The notes under the pieces are model-generated. The model ran no database searches and was not told where the DNA came from. It was given only the letters and a program-made list of their open reading frames with translations. The translations under genes were made by a program, and so were the position numbers. From Streptomyces sp. HPF1205 (GTDB lineage: Bacteria > Actinomycetota > Actinomycetes > Streptomycetales > Streptomycetaceae), in the NCBI RefSeq assembly GCF_020400825.1, contig NZ_JAINVH010000020.1:1-64000 (forward strand): 64,000 nt of DNA, given 5' to 3'. This document shows positions 51,170 through 60,214 of this stretch, in pieces; the first letter of the stretch is position 1; the number at the start of each line of letters is the position of its first letter.

Positions 51170-52108
51170 ATGCGCGCGATCACCCAGAACACCTTCGGCG
51201 GCCCCGAGGTCCTGGAGGTCACCGACCTGCCCGTGCCCGACCTGGGACCCGGCCGTGTGCTGGTCCGGGTCAAGGCCGCCGGCGTCAACCCGATCGAGCT
51301 GTTCATCCGCTCCGGAGCCTTCCCGCTGCTGGGCGAGCCGCCGTTCGTCCTCGGCTGGGACCTCTCGGGGGTGGTCGAGCGGGTCGAGCCGGGTGTGCAC
51401 CGCTTCAAGGAGGGCGACGAGGTGTACGGCCTCCCGCTGTTCCCCCTCGCCGCCGGCGCCTACGCGGAGTACGTGTCCGCCCCCGCCCGCCAGCTCGCCC
51501 GCAAGCCCGCCGGCATCAGCCACGAGGAGGCCGCCGCCCTCCCGCTGGTCGGCCTCACCGCCTGGCAGGCGTTCGCCGAGATCGCGGAGCTGCGGCCGGG
51601 GCAGCGGGTCCTCGTCCACGGCGCGGGCGGCGGCCTCGGCCACGTCGCCGTACAGCTCGCCAAGCACATGGGCGCCCAGGTCGTCGGCACGGCGAGCGCG
51701 GGCAAGCACGAGTTCCTGCGCGGCCTGGGCGCCGACCGGCTCATCGATCACCGGACGGCGGACTACGCCGAGGTGCTGCGCGACGACCCCGTGGACGTCG
51801 TGCTGGAGACCCTCGGCGGGGGCCACGCCGAGCGCTCCTTCACCATCCTGCGCCCCGGCGGCCTGCTCATCACCGCCGTCGAGCGGACCAGCACCACCCT
51901 GCCCGGCCTGGCCGCCGAGGCCGGGGTCCGCTTCGCGCCGCTCGGCGTGGAGCCCGACGCGGCCGGCCTGGAATCCCTCACCGCCCTCGTCGAGGCGGGC
52001 CGCCTGCGCCCGTACCTCCAGGAGGTCCTCCCGCTGGAGCAGGCGGCCAAGGCGCACGAGATCGTGGCGACCGGGTCGGTGCGGGGCAAGGTCGTGCTGT
52101 CGGTGTGA
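51170..52108 (+). CDS. NADP-dependent zinc-less quinone oxidoreductase
   Basis: 312 aa. MDR fold with VLVRVKAAGVNPIELFIRSG (catalytic-domain N-part), GWDLSGVVERVEPGV, VLVHGAGGGLGHVAVQLAKHMGAQVVG (NAD(P) loop), ADRLIDHRTADYAEVLRDDPVDVVLETLGG and VRGKVVLSV. The zinc ligands of alcohol dehydrogenases are absent, so it belongs with quinone or crotonyl-type reductases. It is divergent from the HxlR regulator, so it is probably induced by an electrophile or quinone. It lies just upstream of mqnC on the same strand (136-bp gap), but is not known to belong to the pathway. Confidence 0.92.
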   Translation: MRAITQNTFGGPEVLEVTDLPVPDLGPGRVLVRVKAAGVNPIELFIRSGAFPLLGEPPFVLGWDLSGVVERVEPGVHRFKEGDEVYGLPLFPLAAGAYAEYVSAPARQLARKPAGISHEEAAALPLVGLTAWQAFAEIAELRPGQRVLVHGAGGGLGHVAVQLAKHMGAQVVGTASAGKHEFLRGLGADRLIDHRTADYAEVLRDDPVDVVLETLGGGHAERSFTILRPGGLLITAVERTSTTLPGLAAEAGVRFAPLGVEPDAAGLESLTALVEAGRLRPYLQEVLPLEQAAKAHEIVATGSVRGKVVLSV

Positions 52109-52244
52109 GGGCGGCCCGGGGGCGTGCGGCTGGACGTGCGGCGGCGTGTGCGGCTGGGCGTGCGGCGGGAACCCGCCGCCGACCGCCGGCCGGGGGCGGG
52201 CGTAGTCTGTGCTGGTCCGCCCAGCGAGCGTGAAGGGACCCCCG

Positions 52245-53435
52245 GTGAGCGACCTCCAAGCCGTGCTCGACCGTGCCGCCCAGGGTGGGCGGATCAGCCC
52301 CGAGGAGGCGCTGGAGCTCTACCGCGACGCGCCGCTGCACGCGCTGGGGGCCGCCGCCGACGCGGCCAGGCGCCGCCGGTACGCGGGCACGGAACACATC
52401 GCCACGTACATCATCGAACGGAACATCAACTACACGAACGTGTGCGTGACGGCGTGCAAGTTCTGCGCCTTCTACGCTGCGCCCAAGGACGAGGCCAAGG
52501 GCTGGGTCCGGGACCTGGACGACATCCTGCGGCGGTGCGCGCAGACCGTGGAGCTCGGCGGGACGCAGATCATGTTCCAGGGCGGCCACCACCCGGACTT
52601 CGGGGTCGAGTACTACGAGAAGCACTTCGCGGCCATCAAGAAGGAGTTCCCGCAGCTCGTCATCCACTCCCTCGGCGCCTCCGAGGTCGAGCACATGTCG
52701 CGGATCTCCGGGGTGAGCGCCGAGGAGGCCATCCGCCGCATCCACGCCGCCGGACTCGACTCCTTCGCCGGGGCCGGCGCGGAACTGCTGCCCGAGCGGC
52801 CGCGCAAGGCCATCGCACCGCTGAAGGAGTCCGGCGAGCGGTGGCTGGAGATCATGGAGACCGCCCACAACCTGGGCGTGGAGTCCACCTCCACCATGCT
52901 GATGGGCACCGGCGAGACCAACGCCGAGCGGATCGAGCACCTGCGGATGATCCGCGACGTGCAGGACCGCACCGGCGGCTTCCGCGCCTTCATCCCGTAC
53001 ACCTACCAGCCGGAGAACAACCACCTGCGGGGCCGCACGCAGGCCACGCTCTTCGAGTACCTGCGGATGATCGCCGTCGCCCGGCTGTTCCTGGACAACG
53101 TCGCCCACATCCAGGGCTCCTGGCTCACCACCGGCAAGGAGGTGGGCCAGCTCTCCCTGCACTACGGCGCCGACGACCTGGGCTCGGTGATGCTGGAGGA
53201 GAACGTCGTCTCCTCGGCCGGCGCCCGGCACCGCTCCAACCGCATGGAGCTGATCCACCTGATCCGCACCGCCGGCCGCGTCCCGGCCCAGCGGGCCACC
53301 ACCTACGAGCACCTCGTCGTGCACGACGATCCGGCCAACGACCCGGTCGACGACCAGGTCGTCTCCCACCTGTCGTCCACGGCTATCGAGGGCGGCACCG
53401 CCCACCCCGAACTGAAGCTCCTGGACGCGCGCTGA
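52245..53435 (+). CDS. mqnC: Cyclic dehypoxanthinyl futalosine synthase MqnC (radical SAM)
   Basis: 396 aa. The GTG at 52245 ([11 protein letters not shown]) is preferred over the upstream TTG-type frame because AAGGGA precedes it. The cluster motif is CVTACKFC, with [67 protein letters not shown] and [19 protein letters not shown]. MqnC cyclises dehypoxanthinyl futalosine using an adenosyl radical. The protein resembles MqnE but with a different C-terminus. It is followed 15 bp later by menG. Confidence 0.95.
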   Translation: MSDLQAVLDRAAQGGRISPEEALELYRDAPLHALGAAADAARRRRYAGTEHIATYIIERNINYTNVCVTACKFCAFYAAPKDEAKGWVRDLDDILRRCAQTVELGGTQIMFQGGHHPDFGVEYYEKHFAAIKKEFPQLVIHSLGASEVEHMSRISGVSAEEAIRRIHAAGLDSFAGAGAELLPERPRKAIAPLKESGERWLEIMETAHNLGVESTSTMLMGTGETNAERIEHLRMIRDVQDRTGGFRAFIPYTYQPENNHLRGRTQATLFEYLRMIAVARLFLDNVAHIQGSWLTTGKEVGQLSLHYGADDLGSVMLEENVVSSAGARHRSNRMELIHLIRTAGRVPAQRATTYEHLVVHDDPANDPVDDQVVSHLSSTAIEGGTAHPELKLLDAR

Positions 53436-53449
53436 CTAGGGTGGGCCCC

Positions 53450-54148
53450 GTGACCCGAGCCTCCCTGGACAAGCGCCCCAAGGACGTCGCCGCGATGTTC
53501 GACGGCGTCGCGGAGAAGTACGACCTGACCAACGACGTGCTCTCGCTGGGCCAGACCCGGCTGTGGCGGCGCGCGGTCGCCCAGGCGCTGGGCGTACGGC
53601 CGGGGGAGCGGGTGCTGGACCTCGGCGCCGGCACCGGCACGTCCTCGCTGCCGTTCGCCGCGGCGGGCGGCAGCGTGGTGCCGTGCGACTTCTCCCTGGG
53701 CATGCTCGCGCAGGGCAAGAAGCGCCACCCCGAACTGCCGCTGACGGCGGCGGACGCGACCCGGCTGCCGTTCGCCGACGGCGTGTTCGACGCGGCCGCC
53801 ATCTCCTTCGCGCTGCGCAACGTGCACGACCCGGACGCCGCCCTGCGCGAGATGCGCCGGGTGGTACGCCCCGGCGGCCGGCTCGTCGTCTGCGAGTTCA
53901 GCCACCCCACCATGAAGCCGCTGCGCACCGTCTACACCGAGTACCTGATGCGGGCGCTGCCCCCGGTGGCCACCGCGGTCAGCAGCAACCCGGACGCGTA
54001 CGTCTACCTCGCCGAGTCCATCCGCGCCTGGCCCGACCAGCGCGCCCTGGCCGCCCGCATCAAGACCGCCGGCTGGGCCTCGGTCGCCTGGCGCAACCTG
54101 ACCGGCGGCATCGTGGCACTCCACCGGGGCACGAAGCCGGCGGCCTAG
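53450..54148 (+). CDS. menG: Demethylmenaquinone methyltransferase MenG (UbiE)
   Basis: 232 aa from GTG 53450. It has class I methyltransferase motifs: [74 protein letters not shown] and [23 protein letters not shown]. UbiE/MenG transfers the final methyl from SAM to demethylmenaquinone. It follows mqnC by 15 bp. The substrate here should be demethylmenaquinone, since no ubiquinone pathway is expected in actinobacteria. It probably forms a unit with the reductase-like gene at 56184. Confidence 0.95.
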   Translation: MTRASLDKRPKDVAAMFDGVAEKYDLTNDVLSLGQTRLWRRAVAQALGVRPGERVLDLGAGTGTSSLPFAAAGGSVVPCDFSLGMLAQGKKRHPELPLTAADATRLPFADGVFDAAAISFALRNVHDPDAALREMRRVVRPGGRLVVCEFSHPTMKPLRTVYTEYLMRALPPVATAVSSNPDAYVYLAESIRAWPDQRALAARIKTAGWASVAWRNLTGGIVALHRGTKPAA

Positions 54149-54315
54149 CAGGGCCCGCGCGGCCCGCGCCGCCCGCGTCCCGCGAGGGACGGAACGGGAT
54201 CGCCGCGGGGGGCTTGGCGGAGGGGTCAATTCCGGTGCCGGGGGCGGGAACTGGGCGCCTAAGCTGCGGTGTCTGTGGGGAGGACGGTTCCCCCCGACAC
54301 CCTGGAGTTGCCCCG

Positions 54316-56091
54316 ATGCCGTTCTGCCCCGCGTGCGGGAATCCGGTCTCCGATGCCGCGGACGTACGCTTTTGCGCGCGGTGCGGAAGGGAGTTGCCGC
54401 GTGGGGCGGGCGGGAGCGGGACACCACCAGCCGTACCGCCGCCTCCCGCCGCTCCTCCCGTGCGGGCGTACGCGCCCACCGCCCACGTGCCCGTTCCCGC
54501 CGGTCCCGTGTCCCGGACCGGGCCCTCGCCCGTCGGCGCGTTCGCGCGGCGGGTCGTCGGCGGGCGCTGGGACTGGCCGGCCCTCGCGGCCGGCGTGCCC
54601 GCGCTGGCGGTCGGCGCGCTGGCCGTGCTGATCGGCGTGGTCACCGGGCACACCCTGCCTCGTTCGGGCGTCGGCTGGTGGGCCAGGACCCGGCTCGCGC
54701 TGGCCCTGCTCGTCCAGGGGCTGGGCGGCAGCCTGCGGATCTCCGAGCCGTCCCCCGCCGTCTACGGCGGCTCCTACGACTCGCTCAGCGGCAGCGGCAG
54801 CGACGGCACGGACGGCACCGATGGCACCGACGGCTTCGGGGACTCCGGCACCGACTTCAGCCACTTCGGCGGCTCCGGCGGCTCGGACGGTTACGACGGG
54901 GGCTCCGACGGTTACGACGGCGGCTCCGACGGCTACGACGGCGGTACGGGGAGCTTCGGCGGACTCGGCGGCGGCCACTCCTCGTCCGGGCACCGCGTCC
55001 ACGAGACGCTGTCCGTGATGCCGCTGAGCGTCACCCTGCTGTGGATCGGGCTGATGGTCGTCGTCCTGCGGGCGGCCCGCAAGCGGCAGGCGGGGCCCGA
55101 GGCGGCGGTGCGGGTGACCGTTCTCGCCACCGCCGCCGCGCTGGTCCTCGCGCTGATCGGGCAGGTGCACATGAGGGGTTCCGACGTCTCCGGCGGCCCG
55201 TTCCTCGTCGCCGTCGGTGCCTTCCTCATCAGCCTGGCGACCTCGCTCGCCGTCCTGGCCGGGCCCGGCCTCGCCGGCCGGCTCGCCGCGCGGCCCGCGC
55301 TCGCGGCGGGCTACCGCGTCCTGCGCGCGGCCGTGCGCGCGCTGCTGGCCGCGGTCCTGCTGTCCGGCCTGGTCTGCCTGGTCGTGACGGCCTGCTACTA
55401 CGACGACGTGACCGGATGGGGCCTCGCCGCGGCCGCGCTCCTGCTGCCCAACCTCGGTGTGTCCGGCCTGAGTCTGGGCTGGGGCGGCCCGCTGGTGCTC
55501 CGCACGCGGGTATGGGGCGACAGGACCGTGCACCGCACGCTGGGGCTGTCGGACCTCGGCCATGTCTGGGGCGGCTGGGGCCTGGTGCTCGCGGTCGGCA
55601 CGGGGCTGGTGTGCGCCCTGCTGATCGGCCGGACGGCACTGCGGTCGCGGAACCGGCTGGAGCAGTTCGCGGTCGCCGGGGTGTTCACGGCGCTGTTCGC
55701 CGGGCTGGCGGCGCTCGCCGGTGTCGCGACGAGCGGAATCGTCGGCCAGGGCGGCCTCATGGCGGGCAGCGCCGCGCACTCCTCGGTGTCGTCCGACGTC
55801 CCGAAGGCGCTGCTGTTCGGCCTGCTGTGGTCGGTCGGCGGCGTGCTCGTGACCTGGTACGCGGCTAAGGCGGCGGGCCGGCCCACCCCGGCCCCGTACG
55901 TTCCGGCCCCGCGCACCCGGGCCCCGGCTCCGTACGGGCACGCGTACTCCTACCCGCCGGGCGTCCCCCCGGTCCCGCCGCCCGGGCACGCCCCCGGCCC
56001 CGTACCGCCGCAGCCCTCGGAACCGCCCGTCATGGACCTGGGTATCGTGCAACCGGACCGGCTGAGCGAGAAGCCGCCACGTCAGGAGTGA
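54316..56091 (+). CDS. Zinc-ribbon multi-pass membrane protein with Gly/Asp/Tyr repeat
   Basis: 591 aa. The N-terminus is a zinc ribbon (CPACGNPVSDAADVRFCARCGREL, C-x2-C...C-x2-C). A Pro/Ala-rich linker precedes a first helix (about 95-118). Residues 160-225 are low complexity: SDGTDGTDGTDG then three SDGYDGG units. About eight more transmembrane helices fill 240-540 (SLSVMPLSVTLLWIGLMVVVL, VLATAAALVLALIGQVHM and others). The end is a Pro-rich tail. Known relatives are uncharacterised zinc-ribbon membrane proteins, possibly envelope assembly or cell-wall stress. It lies between menG and the reductase-like gene, with a 4-bp overlap to the latter's longest frame. Confidence 0.7.
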   Translation: MPFCPACGNPVSDAADVRFCARCGRELPRGAGGSGTPPAVPPPPAAPPVRAYAPTAHVPVPAGPVSRTGPSPVGAFARRVVGGRWDWPALAAGVPALAVGALAVLIGVVTGHTLPRSGVGWWARTRLALALLVQGLGGSLRISEPSPAVYGGSYDSLSGSGSDGTDGTDGTDGFGDSGTDFSHFGGSGGSDGYDGGSDGYDGGSDGYDGGTGSFGGLGGGHSSSGHRVHETLSVMPLSVTLLWIGLMVVVLRAARKRQAGPEAAVRVTVLATAAALVLALIGQVHMRGSDVSGGPFLVAVGAFLISLATSLAVLAGPGLAGRLAARPALAAGYRVLRAAVRALLAAVLLSGLVCLVVTACYYDDVTGWGLAAAALLLPNLGVSGLSLGWGGPLVLRTRVWGDRTVHRTLGLSDLGHVWGGWGLVLAVGTGLVCALLIGRTALRSRNRLEQFAVAGVFTALFAGLAALAGVATSGIVGQGGLMAGSAAHSSVSSDVPKALLFGLLWSVGGVLVTWYAAKAAGRPTPAPYVPAPRTRAPAPYGHAYSYPPGVPPVPPPGHAPGPVPPQPSEPPVMDLGIVQPDRLSEKPPRQE

Positions 56092-56183
56092 TCGGCCGAC
56101 GGGCGTTTCATAGACTCGGCACAAGCCGTGCCGCTCCCGGGGCACCCCGGGCGGCGCCCCTCGCCGATACGGGAGAGCCCACC

Positions 56184-57470
56184 GTGACCGACACCGCCTT
56201 GTCCGAGCGCAGCGCCGACGTGATCGTCGTCGGTGCGGGGCCCGCCGGTTCGACCACCGCGTACTACCTGGCCAAGGCCGGTCTGGACGTCCTGCTGCTG
56301 GAGAAGACCGCCTTCCCGCGCGAGAAGGTGTGCGGCGACGGGCTCACCCCGCGTGCCACCAAGCAGCTCGTGGCGATGGGCATCGACGTCTCCGAGGAGG
56401 CGGGCTGGCTGCGCAACAAGGGCCTGCGCATCATCAGCGGCGGCAACCGGCTGCTGCTGGACTGGCCGGAGCTGGCCGCGTACCCGGACTACGGACTGGT
56501 CCGCAAGCGCGAGGACTTCGACGAACTCCTCGCCCAGCAGGCGGTGAAGGCGGGCGCGCGGCTGTACGAGCGGTGCAACGTGGCCGAGCCGCTGCTCGAC
56601 GAGCGCACCGGCCGCATCACCGGCGTGCGCGCCAAGCTCGGCGAGGAGAAGGCGCCCGCCGCCTTCTACGCGCCGCTGGTGGTCGCCGCCGACGGCAACT
56701 CCACCCGGCTGTCGCTGGCCATGGGGCTGCACCGGCGCGAGGACCGGCCGATGGGCGTGGCCGTGCGCACGTACTTCACCAGCCCGCGGCACGACGACGA
56801 CTACCTGGAGTCCTGGCTGGAGCTGTGGGACCGGCGCGGGCCGCAGGCACGCCAACTCCCCGGCTACGGCTGGATCTTCGGCATGGGCGACGGCACCTCC
56901 AACGTGGGCCTGGGCATCCTCGACTCCTCCGCCGCCTTCCGGGAGCTGGACTGGCGCGAGGTGCTCAGGACCTGGGTGGCGTCCATGCCCGAGGACTGGG
57001 GCTTCACCCCGGAGAACATGACCGGGCCGATCCGCGGCGCGGCCCTGCCGATGGCGTTCAACCGCCAGCCGCACTACACCCGCGGCCTGCTGCTGGTGGG
57101 CGACGCGGGCGGCCTGATCAACCCCTTCAACGGCGAGGGCATCGCCTACGCGATGGAGTCCGGCGCCATCGCCGCCGACGTCATCACCCAGGCGCACGCC
57201 CGGGCCACCGACGCCAAGCGCGAACTGGCCCTGAACGCCTACCCGAAGATCCTCAAGGACACCTACGGCGGCTACTACACGCTGGGCCGCGCCTTCGTGA
57301 AGCTGATCGGCAACCCGAAGGTCCTCCAGATGTGCACCCAGCGCGGCCTGACCCACCCGGTCCTGATGCGGTTCGCCCTCAAGCTCCTGGCCAACCTCAC
57401 GGACCCCACGGGCGGCGACGCGATGGACCGCATCATCAACGGCCTGACCAGGATCACCCCGAACGCCTGA
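56184..57470 (+). CDS. Geranylgeranyl-reductase-family flavoprotein, possible menaquinone reductase
   Basis: 428 aa from GTG 56184, where GGGAGAG and the VTDTALSER start support it over the long frame from 56088. The FAD loop VIVVGAGPAGSTTAYYLAKAG, TPRATKQLVAMGIDV, YGLVRKREDFDELLAQQA and VGDAGGLINPFNGEGIAYAMESG are the GGR family hallmarks. In mycobacteria the related MenJ reduces one double bond of the menaquinone tail. Here, downstream of mqnC and menG, a role in partial menaquinone saturation is likely but inferred. An archaeal-lipid role is excluded by the host. Confidence 0.85.
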   Translation: MTDTALSERSADVIVVGAGPAGSTTAYYLAKAGLDVLLLEKTAFPREKVCGDGLTPRATKQLVAMGIDVSEEAGWLRNKGLRIISGGNRLLLDWPELAAYPDYGLVRKREDFDELLAQQAVKAGARLYERCNVAEPLLDERTGRITGVRAKLGEEKAPAAFYAPLVVAADGNSTRLSLAMGLHRREDRPMGVAVRTYFTSPRHDDDYLESWLELWDRRGPQARQLPGYGWIFGMGDGTSNVGLGILDSSAAFRELDWREVLRTWVASMPEDWGFTPENMTGPIRGAALPMAFNRQPHYTRGLLLVGDAGGLINPFNGEGIAYAMESGAIAADVITQAHARATDAKRELALNAYPKILKDTYGGYYTLGRAFVKLIGNPKVLQMCTQRGLTHPVLMRFALKLLANLTDPTGGDAMDRIINGLTRITPNA

Positions 57471-57553
57471 CCCGCCGTACGCCCGAGCCGCCGTACGCCC
57501 GACCCGCCGAGCGCCGAGCGCCGAGCGCTGACCCGCCCGGCCGTCCCCGCGGT

Positions 57554-58003
57554 TCAGCCCGCGTACGACCAGCCGCTCCACCGGGTCACCCGGATCACCA
57601 CGACCGGGCCGGTGGGCGGCTGCCGCGCGTACTGCGGGTACTTCGCGGTCAGCAGGCGTACGGCGGGGTGTACGGCGGGGCCGCCGCCCGGGTCGTCCCC
57701 GCCCCGCGCCGCGGGTGCCCCGACCCGCGCCTCGCCGTCCGCCCGCGCCCACCACAGAGCGGTCCAGTCGTCGTCGTAGTGGTCCACGAGCAGCGCGACC
57801 CGCGGGTTCTCCCGGATGTTGGCGATCCGGCGCAGCTCGGCCCCCGACTTGGACTTGCGGTCGACGGCGAAGCAGAGCGTGTCGCCGTCGGCGGCGAAGG
57901 TCACGGGCACGAGGTGCGGCCGGCCGTCCGCGGAGGCGGTGGCCAGCCGCGCGACGGGCGCGGCCAAGAAGCGGCGGCGCGCTTCTGCCGGACTGAGCTT
58001 CAT
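57554..58003 (-). CDS. PPOX-class F420-dependent oxidoreductase-like protein
   Basis: 149 aa. It starts at an ATG (58003); MKLSPAEARRRFLAAPVARLATASADGRPHLVPVTFAADGDTLCFAVDRKSKSG is the split-barrel entry of the PPOX/F420 family, with NIRENPRVALLVDHYDDDW and the C-terminal RVTRWSGWSY. These proteins bind F420 or FMN and reduce small molecules; the substrate is unknown. It is convergent with the reductase-like gene at 57470 and precedes the kinase gene on the same strand (58027 stop). GC-rich short repeats (GCCGTACGCCCGA, GCCGAGC) fill the gap. Confidence 0.85.
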   Translation of the reverse strand: MKLSPAEARRRFLAAPVARLATASADGRPHLVPVTFAADGDTLCFAVDRKSKSGAELRRIANIRENPRVALLVDHYDDDWTALWWARADGEARVGAPAARGGDDPGGGPAVHPAVRLLTAKYPQYARQPPTGPVVVIRVTRWSGWSYAG

Positions 58004-58026
58004 AGCGGCGACGGTAGCCGGGCGGG

Positions 58027-59889
58027 TCAGTCCGTGGGCGGGATGGCGTTGCGCCAGACGGTGATGTCGACGACGGCGTAGGTGCTGGGCTCGCTGCTCT
58101 TCGAGGAGCGCCGGAAGGTGATCAGGGCGACGGCGCTGTCGGTGCTCGCGCAGATCTGCGAGCCGGCCGACAGCCGGGCCGCGTCGACCTGCGTGGTGTA
58201 GCGGGTGTCCTTGAGGCAGGTGTCGAGGGAGCCCGTCTCGCCGCCGTCGAGCAGGACGAGTTTCCGCGTGTTCGTGGCGAAGCGGCAGCCGGGGTCGATC
58301 TCCGTGGTGCAGTAGTAGAAGAAGTCGTCGTCGAGGCCCTTGGCGGGTTTGAGGTCGGCGTCGCCGAAGGCCACGTGGTACTCGTCGGCGAGCTCGACTC
58401 CGGGGTGCCGCTCGGGCGTGGGCGCGGGCGGGGTGCGGCTCCCGGAGCCGCTGCCGGTGGAGGACGGCGCGGGTGCCGACGTGCCGGTGCCGCCGCCGGT
58501 CCTCGACGCGTTGTCGTCCTTGCCGCCGCCGCTGAGGGCGTTGAGCACGGCGCCGAGGATGCCCAGGGCCACGATCACCCCGACCACGGCCAGCACGACC
58601 GGCCCGCGCCGGCTCCGGCGCGGCGGGGGACCCGCCCACCCCTGCGGCCGCTGCTGCTGGTACGGCGGGTACGGTCCGCCGGTCCGTACCGGCTGGTGCG
58701 GCGGCCGCTGGTACTGCGGCGGCCCGGGGACGGGCGCTGCGTGCTGGGTGGGCCGGTAGTGCTGGGGCGGTACGGAGCCGGGCGGCGGAGTGGGCGCGGG
58801 CGGCGGCGCGAACCCGGGCGGGGGCGTGCGCGGGGCCGTCTGCGTCGGCTGGTGATGCGGCTGCGCGGGCTGCCGCGGTTGCCCGGGCGCGGCGTACTGG
58901 GCGGGCGCGGCGTGCGGTGCCGGCGCCGCCTGCTGGGTGGGCCGGTACGTCGCCGGGGCGTCGGGCGCGGTGGGGAGCTGGGCCGGGAGCGCGTGGCGCT
59001 GCGGGATGTCCGCCGCGATCGCGCTCGGCAGCCACTGGTCGGGGCGGCGCAACTGCGTCTCGTCGGACGCCTCCTGGCACATGGCGACGATCCGGGCGAG
59101 GGACGGGCGCCGGGCCGGGTCCTTGTCCAGGCAGCCGGTGACCAGGGGCCTGAGCCGCTCGGGCAGGGCGGACAGGTCGGGCTCCTCGTGGACGATCCGG
59201 TACAGCACGGCGTGGGAGGGGCCGTCGCCGTAGGCGGGGGAGCCCAGGGCCGCGTAGGCGGCGACCTGACCGAGGGCGAAGACGTCGGTCGCCGGGGTGA
59301 TCTCACGGCCGGCGGCCTGCTCGGGCGCCATGAACGCCGGAGTGCCGATGGTGACACCGCTGTCGGTCAGCGCGGTGGAGTCGGCGGCGCGGGCGATGCC
59401 GAAGTCGATGACGCGCGGCCCGTCGGCGGCCAGCAGTACGTTGGACGGCTTCAGGTCGCGGTGCACGAGCCCGGCGGCGTGCACCCCCTGGAGCGCCTCG
59501 GCGATGCCCGCGACGAGGAGCAGCACCGTGGGCAGCGGCAGCGGCCCGTGCTCGGCCACCGCGGCGGACAGCGTCGGTCCCTGGACGAACGCGGTGGCCA
59601 GCCACGGGCGTGCGCCCTCCGCGTCACTGTCGATGACGGGCGCGGTGTAGAGGCCGTGCACCCGCTGGGCGGCCTGCACCTCCTGGCGGAAGCGGCGCCG
59701 GAACTCGGGGTCCTCGGCGAACTCCGGGCGGATCACCTTGACGGCGACCGGCCGCCCGGCCGGGGTGTACGACAGGTACACCTTGCCCATTCCGCCGGCC
59801 CCGAGCCGGGCCGTCAGCCGGTAGCGGCCGGCCTCGGCCGGGTCGTCCGCGTCGAGTGGCTGGAAAACCCCGCCGGACTCCGTGCTCAT
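58027..59889 (-). CDS. Transmembrane Ser/Thr protein kinase
   Basis: 620 aa. Kinase domain (about residues 20-280): RLTARLGAGGMGKVYLS (glycine loop), VAVKVIRPEF (Lys), HRDLKPSNVLL (catalytic loop), IDFGIAR, TPAFMAPEQ, then a juxtamembrane region rich in Gln, Pro and Ala (about 300-440). One transmembrane helix (GPVVLAVVGVIVALGILGAVL, about 455) leads to an extracellular part with a Ser/Gly linker and a small domain containing DFFYYCTTEIDPGCRFATN, likely disulphide-stabilised. This is the PknB-like actinobacterial layout, without PASTA repeats. The outer sensor domain is not recognised. Confidence 0.93.
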   Translation of the reverse strand: MSTESGGVFQPLDADDPAEAGRYRLTARLGAGGMGKVYLSYTPAGRPVAVKVIRPEFAEDPEFRRRFRQEVQAAQRVHGLYTAPVIDSDAEGARPWLATAFVQGPTLSAAVAEHGPLPLPTVLLLVAGIAEALQGVHAAGLVHRDLKPSNVLLAADGPRVIDFGIARAADSTALTDSGVTIGTPAFMAPEQAAGREITPATDVFALGQVAAYAALGSPAYGDGPSHAVLYRIVHEEPDLSALPERLRPLVTGCLDKDPARRPSLARIVAMCQEASDETQLRRPDQWLPSAIAADIPQRHALPAQLPTAPDAPATYRPTQQAAPAPHAAPAQYAAPGQPRQPAQPHHQPTQTAPRTPPPGFAPPPAPTPPPGSVPPQHYRPTQHAAPVPGPPQYQRPPHQPVRTGGPYPPYQQQRPQGWAGPPPRRSRRGPVVLAVVGVIVALGILGAVLNALSGGGKDDNASRTGGGTGTSAPAPSSTGSGSGSRTPPAPTPERHPGVELADEYHVAFGDADLKPAKGLDDDFFYYCTTEIDPGCRFATNTRKLVLLDGGETGSLDTCLKDTRYTTQVDAARLSAGSQICASTDSAVALITFRRSSKSSEPSTYAVVDITVWRNAIPPTD

Positions 59890-60125
59890 GTCGTACCGCC
59901 CCGTTCCCCCGTAGTCGCCGACAGCGCCACGGAGATTACCGTGAGCATTCGGGAAACCGCCCACCGCGCCGGGGTAACGCGACCGGATCCGCACAGGATC
60001 GTGGCGCGACCGCCACAAAACGCCGACCGGGTGGGGGATGCCGCCGGGTGCGGGACCGCACCCGGGCGCGGGGCTTCACCGGGCGGCGGCCCCGGTGGGG
60101 ACGGTTCCCACCGGGCCGCCGCCCT

Positions 60126-60172
60126 CCGGACCCCGCCGCCCTACCGGACCCCGCCGCCCTCCGGACCCCGCA
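60126..60172. repeat. 17-bp tandem repeat CCGGACCCCGCCGCCCT
   Basis: Two and a half copies at a 17-bp period (changes CTCC/CTAC), within the 325-bp gap between the kinase start and the NlpC/P60 stop. No gene is supported in the gap. Confidence 0.85.
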
Positions 60173-60214
60173 CCCCGGCCCGGCCGGCGGCCTGGGCCGG
60201 GCCGGGGGCGGGAG

